Assembly (NCBI GenBank): GCA_011391595.1 | Contig: JAABQG010000021.1 | Span: 1-51,904, forward strand | Direction of reading: 5' to 3' | Source of the DNA: Hydrogenophaga sp. | Lineage (GTDB): Bacteria > Pseudomonadota > Gammaproteobacteria > Burkholderiales > Burkholderiaceae_C | DNA: 51,904 nucleotides | Shown: one piece after another, positions 37,174 through 44,755 of the stretch | How positions within the stretch are numbered: position 1 is the stretch's first letter | How the letters are laid out: each line of letters starts with the position of its first letter | Notes under the pieces: model-generated | The model's input: the letters and a program-made list of their open reading frames with translations, nothing else | Told to the model about the DNA's origin: nothing | Database searches by the model: none | Made by a program: the position numbers and the translations under genes

Positions 37174-38160
37174 ATGAAACGTCGCCTGTTTGCACTCTCC
37201 ACTTCCATGGCCGCCATCACCCTGTCGCTGGCCGCCGGCTCGGCCTTTGCCCAGACCAAGTGGGACCTGCCCGCCGCCTACCCGGCCACCAACTTCCACT
37301 CGGTCAACCTGCAGGAGTTCGCCAACGACGTGGACAAGGCCACCGGCGGCAAGCTCAAGATCACGGTGCATGCCAATGGCTCGCTGTTCAAGGCGCCCGA
37401 GATCAAGCGCGCGGTCCAGGGCGGGCAGGCACAGGCCGGCGAAATTCTGCTGGCCAATTTCCAGAACGAGTGGCAGCTGTTTGGCGCCGACGGCCTGCCT
37501 TTCCTGGCCGACAGCTATGACGAGTCGGCCAAGCTGTACAAGGTGCAAAAGCCCTTCCTGGAGAAGAAACTCGCCGAGCAGGGCATGGCGCTGCTGTACG
37601 CGGTGCCGTGGCCGCCCCAGGGCATCTATGTCAAGAAGCCGATCAGCTCGGCGGCCGACCTCAAGGGCGTGAAATGGCGCGCCTACAGCCCTGCCACCGC
37701 GCGCATTGCCGAACTGGTGGGCGCCCAGCCCGTCACGGTGCAGGCGGCGGAGCTGTCGCAGGCCATGGCCACCGGTGTCGTCGAGTCCTACATGTCGTCG
37801 GGCTCGACCGGCTTCGACACCAAGACCTACGAGCACATCAAGTACTGGTACGACACCCAGGCCTGGCTTCCCAAGAATGCGGTGATCGTCAACAAGGCGG
37901 CCTTTGATGCGCTGGACGGGCCCACGAAGCAGGCCGTCATGAAGGCCGCCGCCGACGCCGAGGTGCGCGGCATTGCGGCCTCCAAGAAGACCAACACCGA
38001 CTCGCTGGACAAGCTCAAGGCCAACGGCATGAACATCGTGGCGCCTTCAGCCCAGCTCAAGGCGGACATGAAAAAGGTCGGCGACGTGATGCTCAAGGAA
38101 TGGCTCGAAAAAGCCGGCCCCGAGGGCAAGGCGCTGATCGACGCCTATACCAAGCCCTGA
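37174..38160 (+). CDS. dctP: TRAP transporter substrate-binding protein (DctP family)
   Basis: Periplasmic solute receptor, 328 residues. The signal peptide runs to GSAFAQ, and DctP-family features follow: WDLPAAYPATNFHSVNLQEFANDV, GSLFKAPEIKRAVQGGQAQAGE, the VPWPPQGIYVKKPI segment and KGVKWRAYSPATARIAELVG with the conserved arginine that binds a carboxylate. The ligand is therefore an organic acid. The ATG at 37174 has GGAG upstream. It is first in a dctPQM operon, divergent from the MarR-like gene. Confidence 0.93.
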   Translation: MKRRLFALSTSMAAITLSLAAGSAFAQTKWDLPAAYPATNFHSVNLQEFANDVDKATGGKLKITVHANGSLFKAPEIKRAVQGGQAQAGEILLANFQNEWQLFGADGLPFLADSYDESAKLYKVQKPFLEKKLAEQGMALLYAVPWPPQGIYVKKPISSAADLKGVKWRAYSPATARIAELVGAQPVTVQAAELSQAMATGVVESYMSSGSTGFDTKTYEHIKYWYDTQAWLPKNAVIVNKAAFDALDGPTKQAVMKAAADAEVRGIAASKKTNTDSLDKLKANGMNIVAPSAQLKADMKKVGDVMLKEWLEKAGPEGKALIDAYTKP

Positions 38161-38170
38161 CGAGCGGCTG

Positions 38171-38680
38171 ATGCGCAAGGCGCTCGACGCTCTCTACAAC
38201 GGCGCCGCCGCCCTGGCGGCGTTTTTCATGGTCTGCCTGCTCGGCATGGTGCTGTTGTCCGTCGCCGGCCGGCAGTTCCACTTTCATGTGCCAGGCACCG
38301 ACGCCTACGCGGGCTACCTGATGGCGGCCAGCGGCTTCCTGGCGCTGGCGCACACGCTCAAGCGCGGCGAACACATCCGCGTGACCCTGATCCTGGGTGC
38401 TGTGAAAGGGCGCTGGAAGAAGGGCCTGGAGTTGTGGGCGCTCGGGTTCGCCTCGGCCCTGTCCGCCCTGTTCGCCTTCTATTGCTGCCGCCTGGCCTGG
38501 CAATCGCGCACGTTTCACGACATTTCCACCGCCAGCGACGCCACGCCGCTGTGGATCCCGCAGATCGGCATGGCCGTGGGCACGGTGATCCTGGCCATCG
38601 CCTTTTTCGACGAACTGGTGCTTGAAATCAGGGGCCAGCGATTCGCGCCAAGCAGCGATGAATCGCTGCGCAATGAGTAA
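38171..38680 (+). CDS. dctQ: TRAP transporter small permease (DctQ)
   Basis: 169 residues with four membrane segments (about 15-35, 50-68, 92-112, 133-150). The DctQ family signature AGYLMAASGFLALAHTLKRGEHIRV (a 25-residue region centred near residue 60) contains the LKRGEHIRV core. It joins DctM to form the membrane complex. It starts 10 bp after dctP and ends three bases before dctM. Confidence 0.92.
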   Translation: MRKALDALYNGAAALAAFFMVCLLGMVLLSVAGRQFHFHVPGTDAYAGYLMAASGFLALAHTLKRGEHIRVTLILGAVKGRWKKGLELWALGFASALSALFAFYCCRLAWQSRTFHDISTASDATPLWIPQIGMAVGTVILAIAFFDELVLEIRGQRFAPSSDESLRNE

Positions 38681-38683
38681 GCC

Positions 38684-39985
38684 ATGAACGACCTTGCAAT
38701 TACCGCTGCGCTGCTGCTGTCCCTGCTGCTGATCCTGGGCAGCGGTGTCTGGGTCGGCCTGACCCTGACCGGCGTGGCCTGGATGGCGGTGACGCTGTTC
38801 TCGTCGCGCCCGGCCGGCGACGCCATGGCAGTGACGGTCTGGGGCTCGTCGAGCAGCTGGACGCTCACCGCCCTGCCCCTGTTCGTCTGGATGGGCGAAA
38901 TATTGTTTCGAACGCGACTGAGCCAGGACATGTTCAAGGGCCTGGCACCTTGGGTGCAGGCCCTGCCCGGGCGATTGCTGCATACCAACGTGATCGGCTG
39001 CACCATCTTCGCGGCGGTTTCGGGGTCGAGTGCCGCCACCTGCGCGACGATCGGCAAGATGACCCTGCCCGAGCTGAAGTCCCGCGGCTACCCCGAGCAC
39101 ATGATCATCGGCACGCTGGCCGGCGCCAGCACGCTGGGCCTGCTGATCCCGCCGTCGATCATCATGATCGTCTATGGCGTGGCCGCCGAGGTGTCGATTT
39201 CGAAACTCTTCATTGCCGGCGTCCTGCCGGGCATCATGCTGGCCGCGCTGTTCTCGGGCTACATCATGCTGTGGGCCCTGCGCAACCCGCAGCAGGTGCC
39301 CGCCTCCGACGAAAAGACCACTTTCCTGCAGAAGCTGTCGCGCTCGCGCAGCCTGATTCCCGTCGTCTTGCTGATCGCCGCGGTGCTCGGCTCGATCTAC
39401 TCCGGCGTGGCCACGGCCACCGAGGCCGCTGCCGTGGGCGTGGTCGGCTCGCTGGTGCTGTCCACGCTGCAGGGCTCGATGAACTGGGCCACCTTTCGCG
39501 ACGCCCTGATGGGCGCCACGCGGCTGTACTGCATGATCGCGCTGATCCTGGCCGGGGCCGCCTTCCTGACGCTGTCGATGGGCTACATCGGCCTGCCGCG
39601 CCATCTGGCCGAATGGATTGCCACCCTGGACCTTAGCCAGGCGCAGCTGATCGTCGCGCTCGCGGTGTTCTTCATCATCCTCGGCTGCTTCCTGGACGGC
39701 ATCTCGATGGTCGTCCTGACCATGGGCGTGCTGATGCCCACCGTGCAGGCCGCCGGAATCGACCCGATCTGGTTTGGCATCTTCATTGTGCTGGTGGTCG
39801 AGATGGCGCAGATCACGCCGCCGGTAGGCTTCAACCTGTTCGTGCTGCAAGGCATGACCGGGCGCCAGCTCACCTGGATTGCCCGTGTCACGATGCCCAT
39901 GTTCCTGCTGATGTGTGTGGGCGTGGCGCTGATCTATCTCTTTCCCGGCATCGTCACCTGGCTGCCGGAAAAAATGAGTGCCTGA
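38684..39985 (+). CDS. dctM: TRAP transporter large permease (DctM)
   Basis: 433 residues with about 12 membrane segments. DctM motifs are VSGSSAATCATIGKMTLPELKSRGY (core SGSSAATCATIGK near residue 110), GTLAGASTLGLLIPPSIIMI and TEAAAVGVVGSLVL. It imports the substrate captured by DctP using the sodium gradient. Last gene of the operon; it converges with the racemase-like gene after 49 bp, a gap in which only a weak GGCTC/GAGCC hairpin is visible. Confidence 0.94.
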   Translation: MNDLAITAALLLSLLLILGSGVWVGLTLTGVAWMAVTLFSSRPAGDAMAVTVWGSSSSWTLTALPLFVWMGEILFRTRLSQDMFKGLAPWVQALPGRLLHTNVIGCTIFAAVSGSSAATCATIGKMTLPELKSRGYPEHMIIGTLAGASTLGLLIPPSIIMIVYGVAAEVSISKLFIAGVLPGIMLAALFSGYIMLWALRNPQQVPASDEKTTFLQKLSRSRSLIPVVLLIAAVLGSIYSGVATATEAAAVGVVGSLVLSTLQGSMNWATFRDALMGATRLYCMIALILAGAAFLTLSMGYIGLPRHLAEWIATLDLSQAQLIVALAVFFIILGCFLDGISMVVLTMGVLMPTVQAAGIDPIWFGIFIVLVVEMAQITPPVGFNLFVLQGMTGRQLTWIARVTMPMFLLMCVGVALIYLFPGIVTWLPEKMSA

Positions 39986-40034
39986 GCGCCGTCGGCTCGC
40001 CCACCAGTGTGAGCCAACGCCGTGAAAGATCGCG

Positions 40035-40808
40035 TCAGGGACTGCCTGATGGCGACGCAGGCGGCGCCTGAAATGGCCTGAACAGCCTGGCATCGTCAAG
40101 CAGGCACCAGGTCTTCAACCCCGTGGCCTCCAGGATCGCATCCCGGTATGGCGGCATGTTGGTGCATTCGAGCACCACATCGGTGAGCGCGGGCTCGCGC
40201 GTCTTCAGCGCCAGGGCCGCGGCCACCACATCGGCGCGCGCCAGCGCCAGATCCATTTCGGGCTGGTTGCCCAGGATGCGCGTGGCGAACTCGCCCTGGG
40301 GGTCCACGCCCTGCACCACCACATCATTCAGTCGCTCGCGGGCCACGCCAGCAGTGCGCAGGTGTTCCTTGCCCAGCTTACTCGCACTGATGGTCAGCAC
40401 GCCAACGCGCGGCTGTGCCGCCAGCAATCCGGGCAGCAGCATCAGGCTGGAGGTGATGACCGGCACCCGGGCGGCGGCCTGCAATTGCGCTTGCAGCAAG
40501 ACCAGGAAACCGCAGGTGGTGGTGATGGCGGCCGCGCCCTCTTGCGCGAAGTCTCGCACCACCGCCGCGAAGGCCGGCCCGACGCGCCCGGCGCGCAAGG
40601 CGGTGGCCGACTGCACCACCTTGTCCGGCCAGATGCCGCGCACGACGCGGATGCGCACCGGCACCGTATAGGTTTCGACGTTGCCCAGATCACCGGGCGG
40701 TCTCGGAAAGCGGGTGTCCAGCATCACCACGCCCAGAAAAGGGGCCTGGCCAGGCGCCGTCGGCCGCAGGGTGATGCCGGCCGGGCTTTGCATCACGGGT
40801 ACAGTCAT
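40035..40808 (-). CDS. Aspartate/glutamate/hydantoin racemase superfamily protein
   Basis: 257 residues. The two catalytic cysteines of the cofactor-independent racemase fold are visible in ITTTCGFLVL and VLECTNMPPY. The ATG at 40808 starts the family-like N-terminus (MTVPVMQSPAGI). The fold includes Asp/Glu racemases, hydantoin racemase and maleate isomerase. With a hydantoinase/oxoprolinase and a TRAP carboxylate transporter nearby, racemisation of a hydantoin or amino acid is a reasonable inference. It is divergent from crcB by 35 bp. Confidence 0.82.
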   Translation of the reverse strand: MTVPVMQSPAGITLRPTAPGQAPFLGVVMLDTRFPRPPGDLGNVETYTVPVRIRVVRGIWPDKVVQSATALRAGRVGPAFAAVVRDFAQEGAAAITTTCGFLVLLQAQLQAAARVPVITSSLMLLPGLLAAQPRVGVLTISASKLGKEHLRTAGVARERLNDVVVQGVDPQGEFATRILGNQPEMDLALARADVVAAALALKTREPALTDVVLECTNMPPYRDAILEATGLKTWCLLDDARLFRPFQAPPASPSGSP

Positions 40809-40843
40809 GGCTTGTATTGTCCCGTCAATTTCCGGAAACCTCC

Positions 40844-41224
40844 ATGCTGCAAGTGATCGCCATCTGCCTGGGCGCCAGCGTCGGCGCACTCTTGCGCTGG
40901 GGTCTGAACCTGTGGCTCAGTTCGTCCCACGAATTGCTGCCCTGGGGCACGCTGGCCGCCAACCTGATCGGCGGCTATCTGGTGGGCATCTGTGTCGCGG
41001 TGTTCAACAACCTGCCCGAGCTCGACCCGGTGTGGCGGCTGGCGCTGGTGACCGGCTTTCTGGGCGCGCTGACGACGTTTTCCAGCTTCAGCGCCGAGGT
41101 GGTGGGCATGCTCCAGCTTCAGCGCTATGCCCTGGCGCTGGGCACGACACTGCTGCACCTGTTGGGCTCGCTGACACTGACGATTCTCGGGCTCAGGACA
41201 GCGATGTTTTTCATAGCTAAATAG
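40844..41224 (+). CDS. crcB: Fluoride ion channel CrcB (Fluc)
   Basis: Dimeric membrane channel that exports fluoride; 126 residues with four membrane helices. Family motifs: GASVGALLRWGLN, GTLAANLIGGYLVG with the conserved Asn, and GFLGALTTFSSFSAEV with the phenylalanine box. No fluoride riboswitch was recognised before it, as the leader is short. The last codons and stop (IAK, TAG) fall inside a copy of the dispersed 27-bp repeat. Confidence 0.94.
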   Translation: MLQVIAICLGASVGALLRWGLNLWLSSSHELLPWGTLAANLIGGYLVGICVAVFNNLPELDPVWRLALVTGFLGALTTFSSFSAEVVGMLQLQRYALALGTTLLHLLGSLTLTILGLRTAMFFIAK

Positions 41225-41240
41225 GTCCGGGCGACGCTGG
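41214..41240 (+). repeat. Dispersed 27-bp repeat, copy 5 (overlaps the crcB stop codon)
   Basis: TAGCT, 14 bases, GACGCTGG. Its first 11 bases lie within crcB and supply the final codons and the TAG stop. A loose hairpin (GCGATG/CATAGC) overlaps its left end. Confidence 0.65.
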
Positions 41241-41405
41241 ATCAGGTCATTATTTGCCCCTATTTCGTGTCCTGAAGCTTCCCGTGGCGCCATTTCGGCC
41301 CGGCGCGGCGACTCCCTGATCCATTAAGATGCGCCCCCGCCTTGCACCCGTCAGGCAAGGTCCTTTTTTTCCGATCCCCCATCCCCAACCCTCTCAAGGA
41401 AACCT

Positions 41406-42341
41406 TTGTTCAAGAACCTCATCGTCTACCGCATCGGCGCCGACTGGTCAGCCACGGTCGAATACATGGAAGAAGCCGTGTCGCCCGCGCGCTTTGTCGA
41501 ATGCGGCGCCACGCAGGAAAAATCGATTGGCTGGATCGAGCCCCGGGGCGAAAAAAATGGCGCGCTGGTCGAATCCATTGGCGGCCAGCGCATCCTCAAG
41601 CTGCAGATCGAGACCAAGGCCGTGCCCGGCGCGGTGGTCAAGCGCAAGGCGCAGGAGCAGATCGAGCAGATCGAGAAAGCCACCGGTCGCAAGCCCGGCA
41701 AGCGCGAGGTCAAGGAAATCCGTGAAGACGCCCTGCTGGCCCTGCTGCCGATGGCCTTCACCAAACAATCATCGGTGCTGGTCTGGATCGACCTGGCGTC
41801 GCACCTGCTGATGACGGACGCCGGCAGCCAGGCCAAGGCCGACGAGGTGATCACCGCGCTGGTCAGCGCCCTGCCCGGCCTGCCGCTGACGCTGGTGCAG
41901 ACGACCGTCTCGCCCCAGGTCGGCATGACGCAATGGCTGACGGCGCAAACCCCCGAAGAATGGCCACTGCGCCTGAGCGTGGAGCGCGAGTGCGAACTCA
42001 AGTCGAACGATGAGGAAAAATCGGTGGTGAAGTTCACGCGCCACAACCTGCTCAACGACGAGATCCGCCACCATGTGGCGCAGGGAAAGCTGCCGGTCAA
42101 GCTGGCGCTGAGCTGGGACGGCCGCGTAGGCTTCGTGCTGACTGAGACACTGCAGCTCAAGAAGATCAGTTTCCTGGAAGGTGTCTTCGACGGCAGCTCG
42201 GCCGGCAAGGAAGACGGCTTTGACGCCGATGTCGCCATTGCCACGGGTGAACTGGGCAAGCTGATCCCGGATCTGTTCGACGCGCTGGGTGGCGAAATGC
42301 CATTGTCGGGCGGCGCGTCAGCCGGCGTTCCGGCCGGCTGA
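41406..42341 (+). CDS. rdgC: Recombination-associated protein RdgC
   Basis: Ring-shaped, sequence-independent DNA-binding protein that limits RecA activity; 311 residues. The N-terminus MFKNLIVYRI and segments such as FVECGATQEKSIGWIEPRG, GRKPGKREVKEIREDALLALLPMAF and HHVAQGKLPVKLALSWDGRV are typical. The start codon is TTG at 41406 with AAGGAAA just upstream; no ATG fits the family N-terminus. The gap before it (41225-41405) has a repeat and no gene. Confidence 0.93.
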   Translation: MFKNLIVYRIGADWSATVEYMEEAVSPARFVECGATQEKSIGWIEPRGEKNGALVESIGGQRILKLQIETKAVPGAVVKRKAQEQIEQIEKATGRKPGKREVKEIREDALLALLPMAFTKQSSVLVWIDLASHLLMTDAGSQAKADEVITALVSALPGLPLTLVQTTVSPQVGMTQWLTAQTPEEWPLRLSVERECELKSNDEEKSVVKFTRHNLLNDEIRHHVAQGKLPVKLALSWDGRVGFVLTETLQLKKISFLEGVFDGSSAGKEDGFDADVAIATGELGKLIPDLFDALGGEMPLSGGASAGVPAG

Positions 42342-42431
42342 GCCCGCGAAGTTCGCGGAAGTACGGAAAAAAACGACTCAAAAAAAAGCAGCCAAGGTGG
42401 ATTCGCGCCGGGAAGACTTTTTTTGTTGCCG

Positions 42432-42731
42432 TCAGCCACCGCCGCGCTGCATGTAAAGGTCAAAACGCTTCATGAAGGCGTAGCGTTGGGCCTCGTCGAG
42501 CCCGGCAAAGCGGAAATTGACGAGCAGGCGCGGCATGCGTATCAGGGCGATCACGCGCGGCGCGCCAACCGACCAGGTCAGCCCCAGCGCGCCGTCGCCG
42601 ATGCGCACCCCCGCCGCCTTGTCCTGCAGCTTCCAGAAGTTGTCGCCAATGGCGTTGGGCAACCACGCCAGCCACTCGGCCTCGGTGCAGCCCATTTCGC
42701 GGTCAAATCGCTCGGCGTAAAAAGACTGCAT
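42432..42731 (-). CDS. Conserved-looking small hypothetical protein
   Basis: 99 residues without signal peptide, membrane segment or recognised domain. It is rich in aromatic residues (MQSFYAERFDREMGC..., FDLYMQRGGG at the C-terminus), which is unlike chance reading frames at this GC level. A CGGAG ribosome binding site lies upstream of the ATG. It converges with rdgC and directly follows a decayed moaD copy. The function is unknown. Confidence 0.68.
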   Translation of the reverse strand: MQSFYAERFDREMGCTEAEWLAWLPNAIGDNFWKLQDKAAGVRIGDGALGLTWSVGAPRVIALIRMPRLLVNFRFAGLDEAQRYAFMKRFDLYMQRGGG

Positions 42732-42739
42732 GGAAACTC

Positions 42740-42916
42740 CGGGGATTCAGATGAAGATGGGCAAACTGGCGGGCCACTCAGACACCGGCCAAAGGGCTCG
42801 ATGACCCACCTGATCGGCGCGTCGGGCGCCACGTCGAGCCCGATGACATGGCTGCTTCTCGCGTGCGCTGGCAGGCAATCGCTCAGCGAGGCAAAGGGCT
42901 TCGGAGTGATCCGCAT
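42740..42916 (-). pseudogene. Decayed moaD-like (sulfur carrier) gene copy
   Basis: The minus-strand frame starts MRITPKPFASLSDCLPAHAR and aligns without gaps to the first 40 residues of the intact MoaD-like protein at 44487-44741 (MNITFKLFASLTDYLPAEAK), with 20 identical positions by my count, including LD-APD. After about residue 45 the match in this frame ends; a weak continuation (ARQFAHLHL against AKQVHLVL) lies in another frame. The catalytic C-terminal Gly-Gly end is gone. It therefore appears frameshifted and truncated. Confidence 0.72.
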
Positions 42917-43170
42917 CCGGCAACTTTAGCAGCAGCACTCGTTCACCGCACCGCCACAGTTTTCCTGACGGCGCTGGGGGCCAGATCAGTTTGGCTTTTG
43001 CTCGAGGTGGGGCGTACTTTGTACCTTCCGCGGCAGACGCGCCCAGCCATATTCGCTACACTGCAAAACGGGTCCTCGGCTGCACTGCCATGCTTCTGGC
43101 GAGACAGGGCTCAGAGCTTGCCGAGCTTGATGAAAACGCATCCACACCGGATGCACAAAGGTGAACGACC
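42917..43170. other. Intergenic region upstream of the second AorC-like gene
   Basis: About 250 bp with no convincing gene. A TACACT box near 43056-43061 might be a -10 for the downstream gene; no firm -35 was seen. A plus-strand open frame here (42848-43174) is without family features or a ribosome binding site. Confidence 0.35.
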
Positions 43171-44406
43171 ATGAACTTTGTCATTATCGGTGCCGGTCCC
43201 GCCGGCGTGCGCGCCGCGGAAACCCTGCGCGAAAATGATTCCCAGGCCACCATCACGTTGGTCGGTGGAGAACCCGGGGAGCCCTATGCGCGCATGGCCA
43301 TCCCCTACATTCTCAGCGGCGCCATCGACGATGGAGGCGCCCGCCAGCGCCGCTCGCTCAACCATCTGCAAGCGCTGGGCATCCGTTACCTCCATGGCAA
43401 GGCGCTCAAGGTGCACGCCGGCCCGAACGGTGGCCAGGTCGACCTGGAAGACGGCACACAACTCCCCTATGACCGCTTGCTGGTGGCCACCGGCTCTTCC
43501 CCGTCGCTGCCACCCCTCCCTGGCACCGATGTGCCCGGCGCGGTGACGTGCTGGACGCTGGAGGATGCCCACCAGATCGCCGCCAAGCTCGTGCCCGGCG
43601 CACGTGTGGTCATGCTGGGTGCGGGTTTTGTCGCGGGCGTGTGCATGAAATCGCTGGTCAACAGCGGCGCCAAGCTGTCGGTGGTGGCCGGGCGCTCGGG
43701 CCAGATTCTGCGTTCGATGATGACCCCGGTCGGCAGCGGCATGCTGCAGCGCTGGCTGGAGGGCCGCGGCGTCGAAGTCATCACCACCGGACGCGTCCTG
43801 GGCATTGAACCTGGCCCGCGCCTGGTCATGGACACCCGCAGCATCGACGCGGATCTGATCATTCTGGCCACTGGCGTGCATCCGAATGTATCGTTTCTCG
43901 AAGGCACCGAGGCGGAGATCCGAAGCGGGGTCTTGATCGACGCGCACATGCGCACCACCGTCCCGCACATCTACGCCGCCGGCGATGTCGCCCAGGGGCG
44001 TGACTTCTCCACCGGCGAGTGGGTCGTGCACGCCTTGCAACCCACCGCCACCGAGCATGGCCGCGTCGCCGCACTGAACATGCTCGGCAAGGAAGTGCCC
44101 TACCGCGGCAGCCTGAGCATGAACGTGCTGGACACGGTGGGCCTGATCTCCCACACCTTCGGGATGTGGAATGGCGTCCCCGGTGGGGACCTCACCGAAG
44201 TCGTGGACGAAACCAACTTCATCTACACACGCCTGTGTTTCGATGGCGACCAGCTCATTGGCGCCATCACCATCGGCCACCCGCACCACGTGGGCGCGAT
44301 CCGCGGCCTGATCCAGTCACACCGTCACCTGGGCGCCTGGAAAGACGAATTGATGAAGAACCCGCACCTGGTAATGGATGCGTTTGTCGACCTGAACAAC
44401 GGATGA
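43171..44406 (+). CDS. FAD-dependent pyridine nucleotide oxidoreductase (AorC paralogue)
   Basis: 411 residues of the two-dinucleotide-binding-fold family. Motifs: MNFVIIGAGPAGVRAAETL (FAD), LVATGSSPSLPPLPG, VVMLGAGFVAGVC (NAD(P) binding) and IYAAGDVAQG (second FAD motif). No redox-active CxxC is present, so it is of the NADH:acceptor (NirB-N/rubredoxin-reductase) type. It is clearly related to the AorC-like protein at 44756-46051: both share RMAIPY, TCWTLxDA and the C-terminal NVLDT(V/L)GL(I/V)S segment. Orientation is opposite to the aor genes. It may serve as an alternative electron-transfer subunit or act elsewhere. Confidence 0.87.
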   Translation: MNFVIIGAGPAGVRAAETLRENDSQATITLVGGEPGEPYARMAIPYILSGAIDDGGARQRRSLNHLQALGIRYLHGKALKVHAGPNGGQVDLEDGTQLPYDRLLVATGSSPSLPPLPGTDVPGAVTCWTLEDAHQIAAKLVPGARVVMLGAGFVAGVCMKSLVNSGAKLSVVAGRSGQILRSMMTPVGSGMLQRWLEGRGVEVITTGRVLGIEPGPRLVMDTRSIDADLIILATGVHPNVSFLEGTEAEIRSGVLIDAHMRTTVPHIYAAGDVAQGRDFSTGEWVVHALQPTATEHGRVAALNMLGKEVPYRGSLSMNVLDTVGLISHTFGMWNGVPGGDLTEVVDETNFIYTRLCFDGDQLIGAITIGHPHHVGAIRGLIQSHRHLGAWKDELMKNPHLVMDAFVDLNNG

Positions 44407-44486
44407 TGCGCCAGCCGCCGGTGCGCAAGCCAGCCGACACAGTCTGCAGTTTTCCATGGCGGCCACCCCTCACCGAAGGCAGCGAG

Positions 44487-44741
44487 TCACCCGCCTGCAA
44501 TCGGCGGCCAGATGGCCAGCACATCGCCTTCCGTCAGGGTCTTGCTGGCGCGTTGCTCCGGCGCAATGTAATGCCCGTTGACCAGCACCAGGTGCACCTG
44601 CTTTGCAGGCAGGCGGTACTGTTCCACCAGTTGGCCAATGGTGGTGTCAGGCGCAATGTCCAGCGCCACCAGGTTGGTGTACTTCGCCTCCGCGGGCAGG
44701 TAGTCGGTGAGCGAGGCGAAAAGCTTGAAGGTGATATTCAT
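44487..44741 (-). CDS. MoaD/ThiS-like sulfur carrier protein
   Basis: 84 residues with the ubiquitin-like fold: MNITFKLFASLTDYLP at the N-terminus, LVLVNGHYI, and the C-terminal Gly-Gly (IWPPIAGG) that is thiocarboxylated. MoaD donates sulfur in molybdopterin synthesis. MoaD-like genes are regular companions of tungsten aldehyde oxidoreductases and may be specific to the tungstopterin. It lies 14 bp after the AorC-like gene, probably in the same transcript. The ATG at 44741 begins the family N-terminus. Confidence 0.88.
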   Translation of the reverse strand: MNITFKLFASLTDYLPAEAKYTNLVALDIAPDTTIGQLVEQYRLPAKQVHLVLVNGHYIAPEQRASKTLTEGDVLAIWPPIAGG

Positions 44742-44755
44742 GCCTGCGCCAGTCC

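Noticed and set aside
38093..40099. Minus-strand open frame of about 668 codons across dctQ and dctM
   Set aside because: Composition is Gln/His/Arg-rich low complexity and it lies antisense to well-supported TRAP permease genes.
40809..40843. Fluoride riboswitch before crcB
   Set aside because: The gap to the racemase-like gene is only 35 bp and the conserved riboswitch core is not present.
42848..43174. 108-codon plus-strand frame before the AorC paralogue
   Set aside because: No ribosome binding site, no domain, and it is antisense to the moaD remnant; likely chance.
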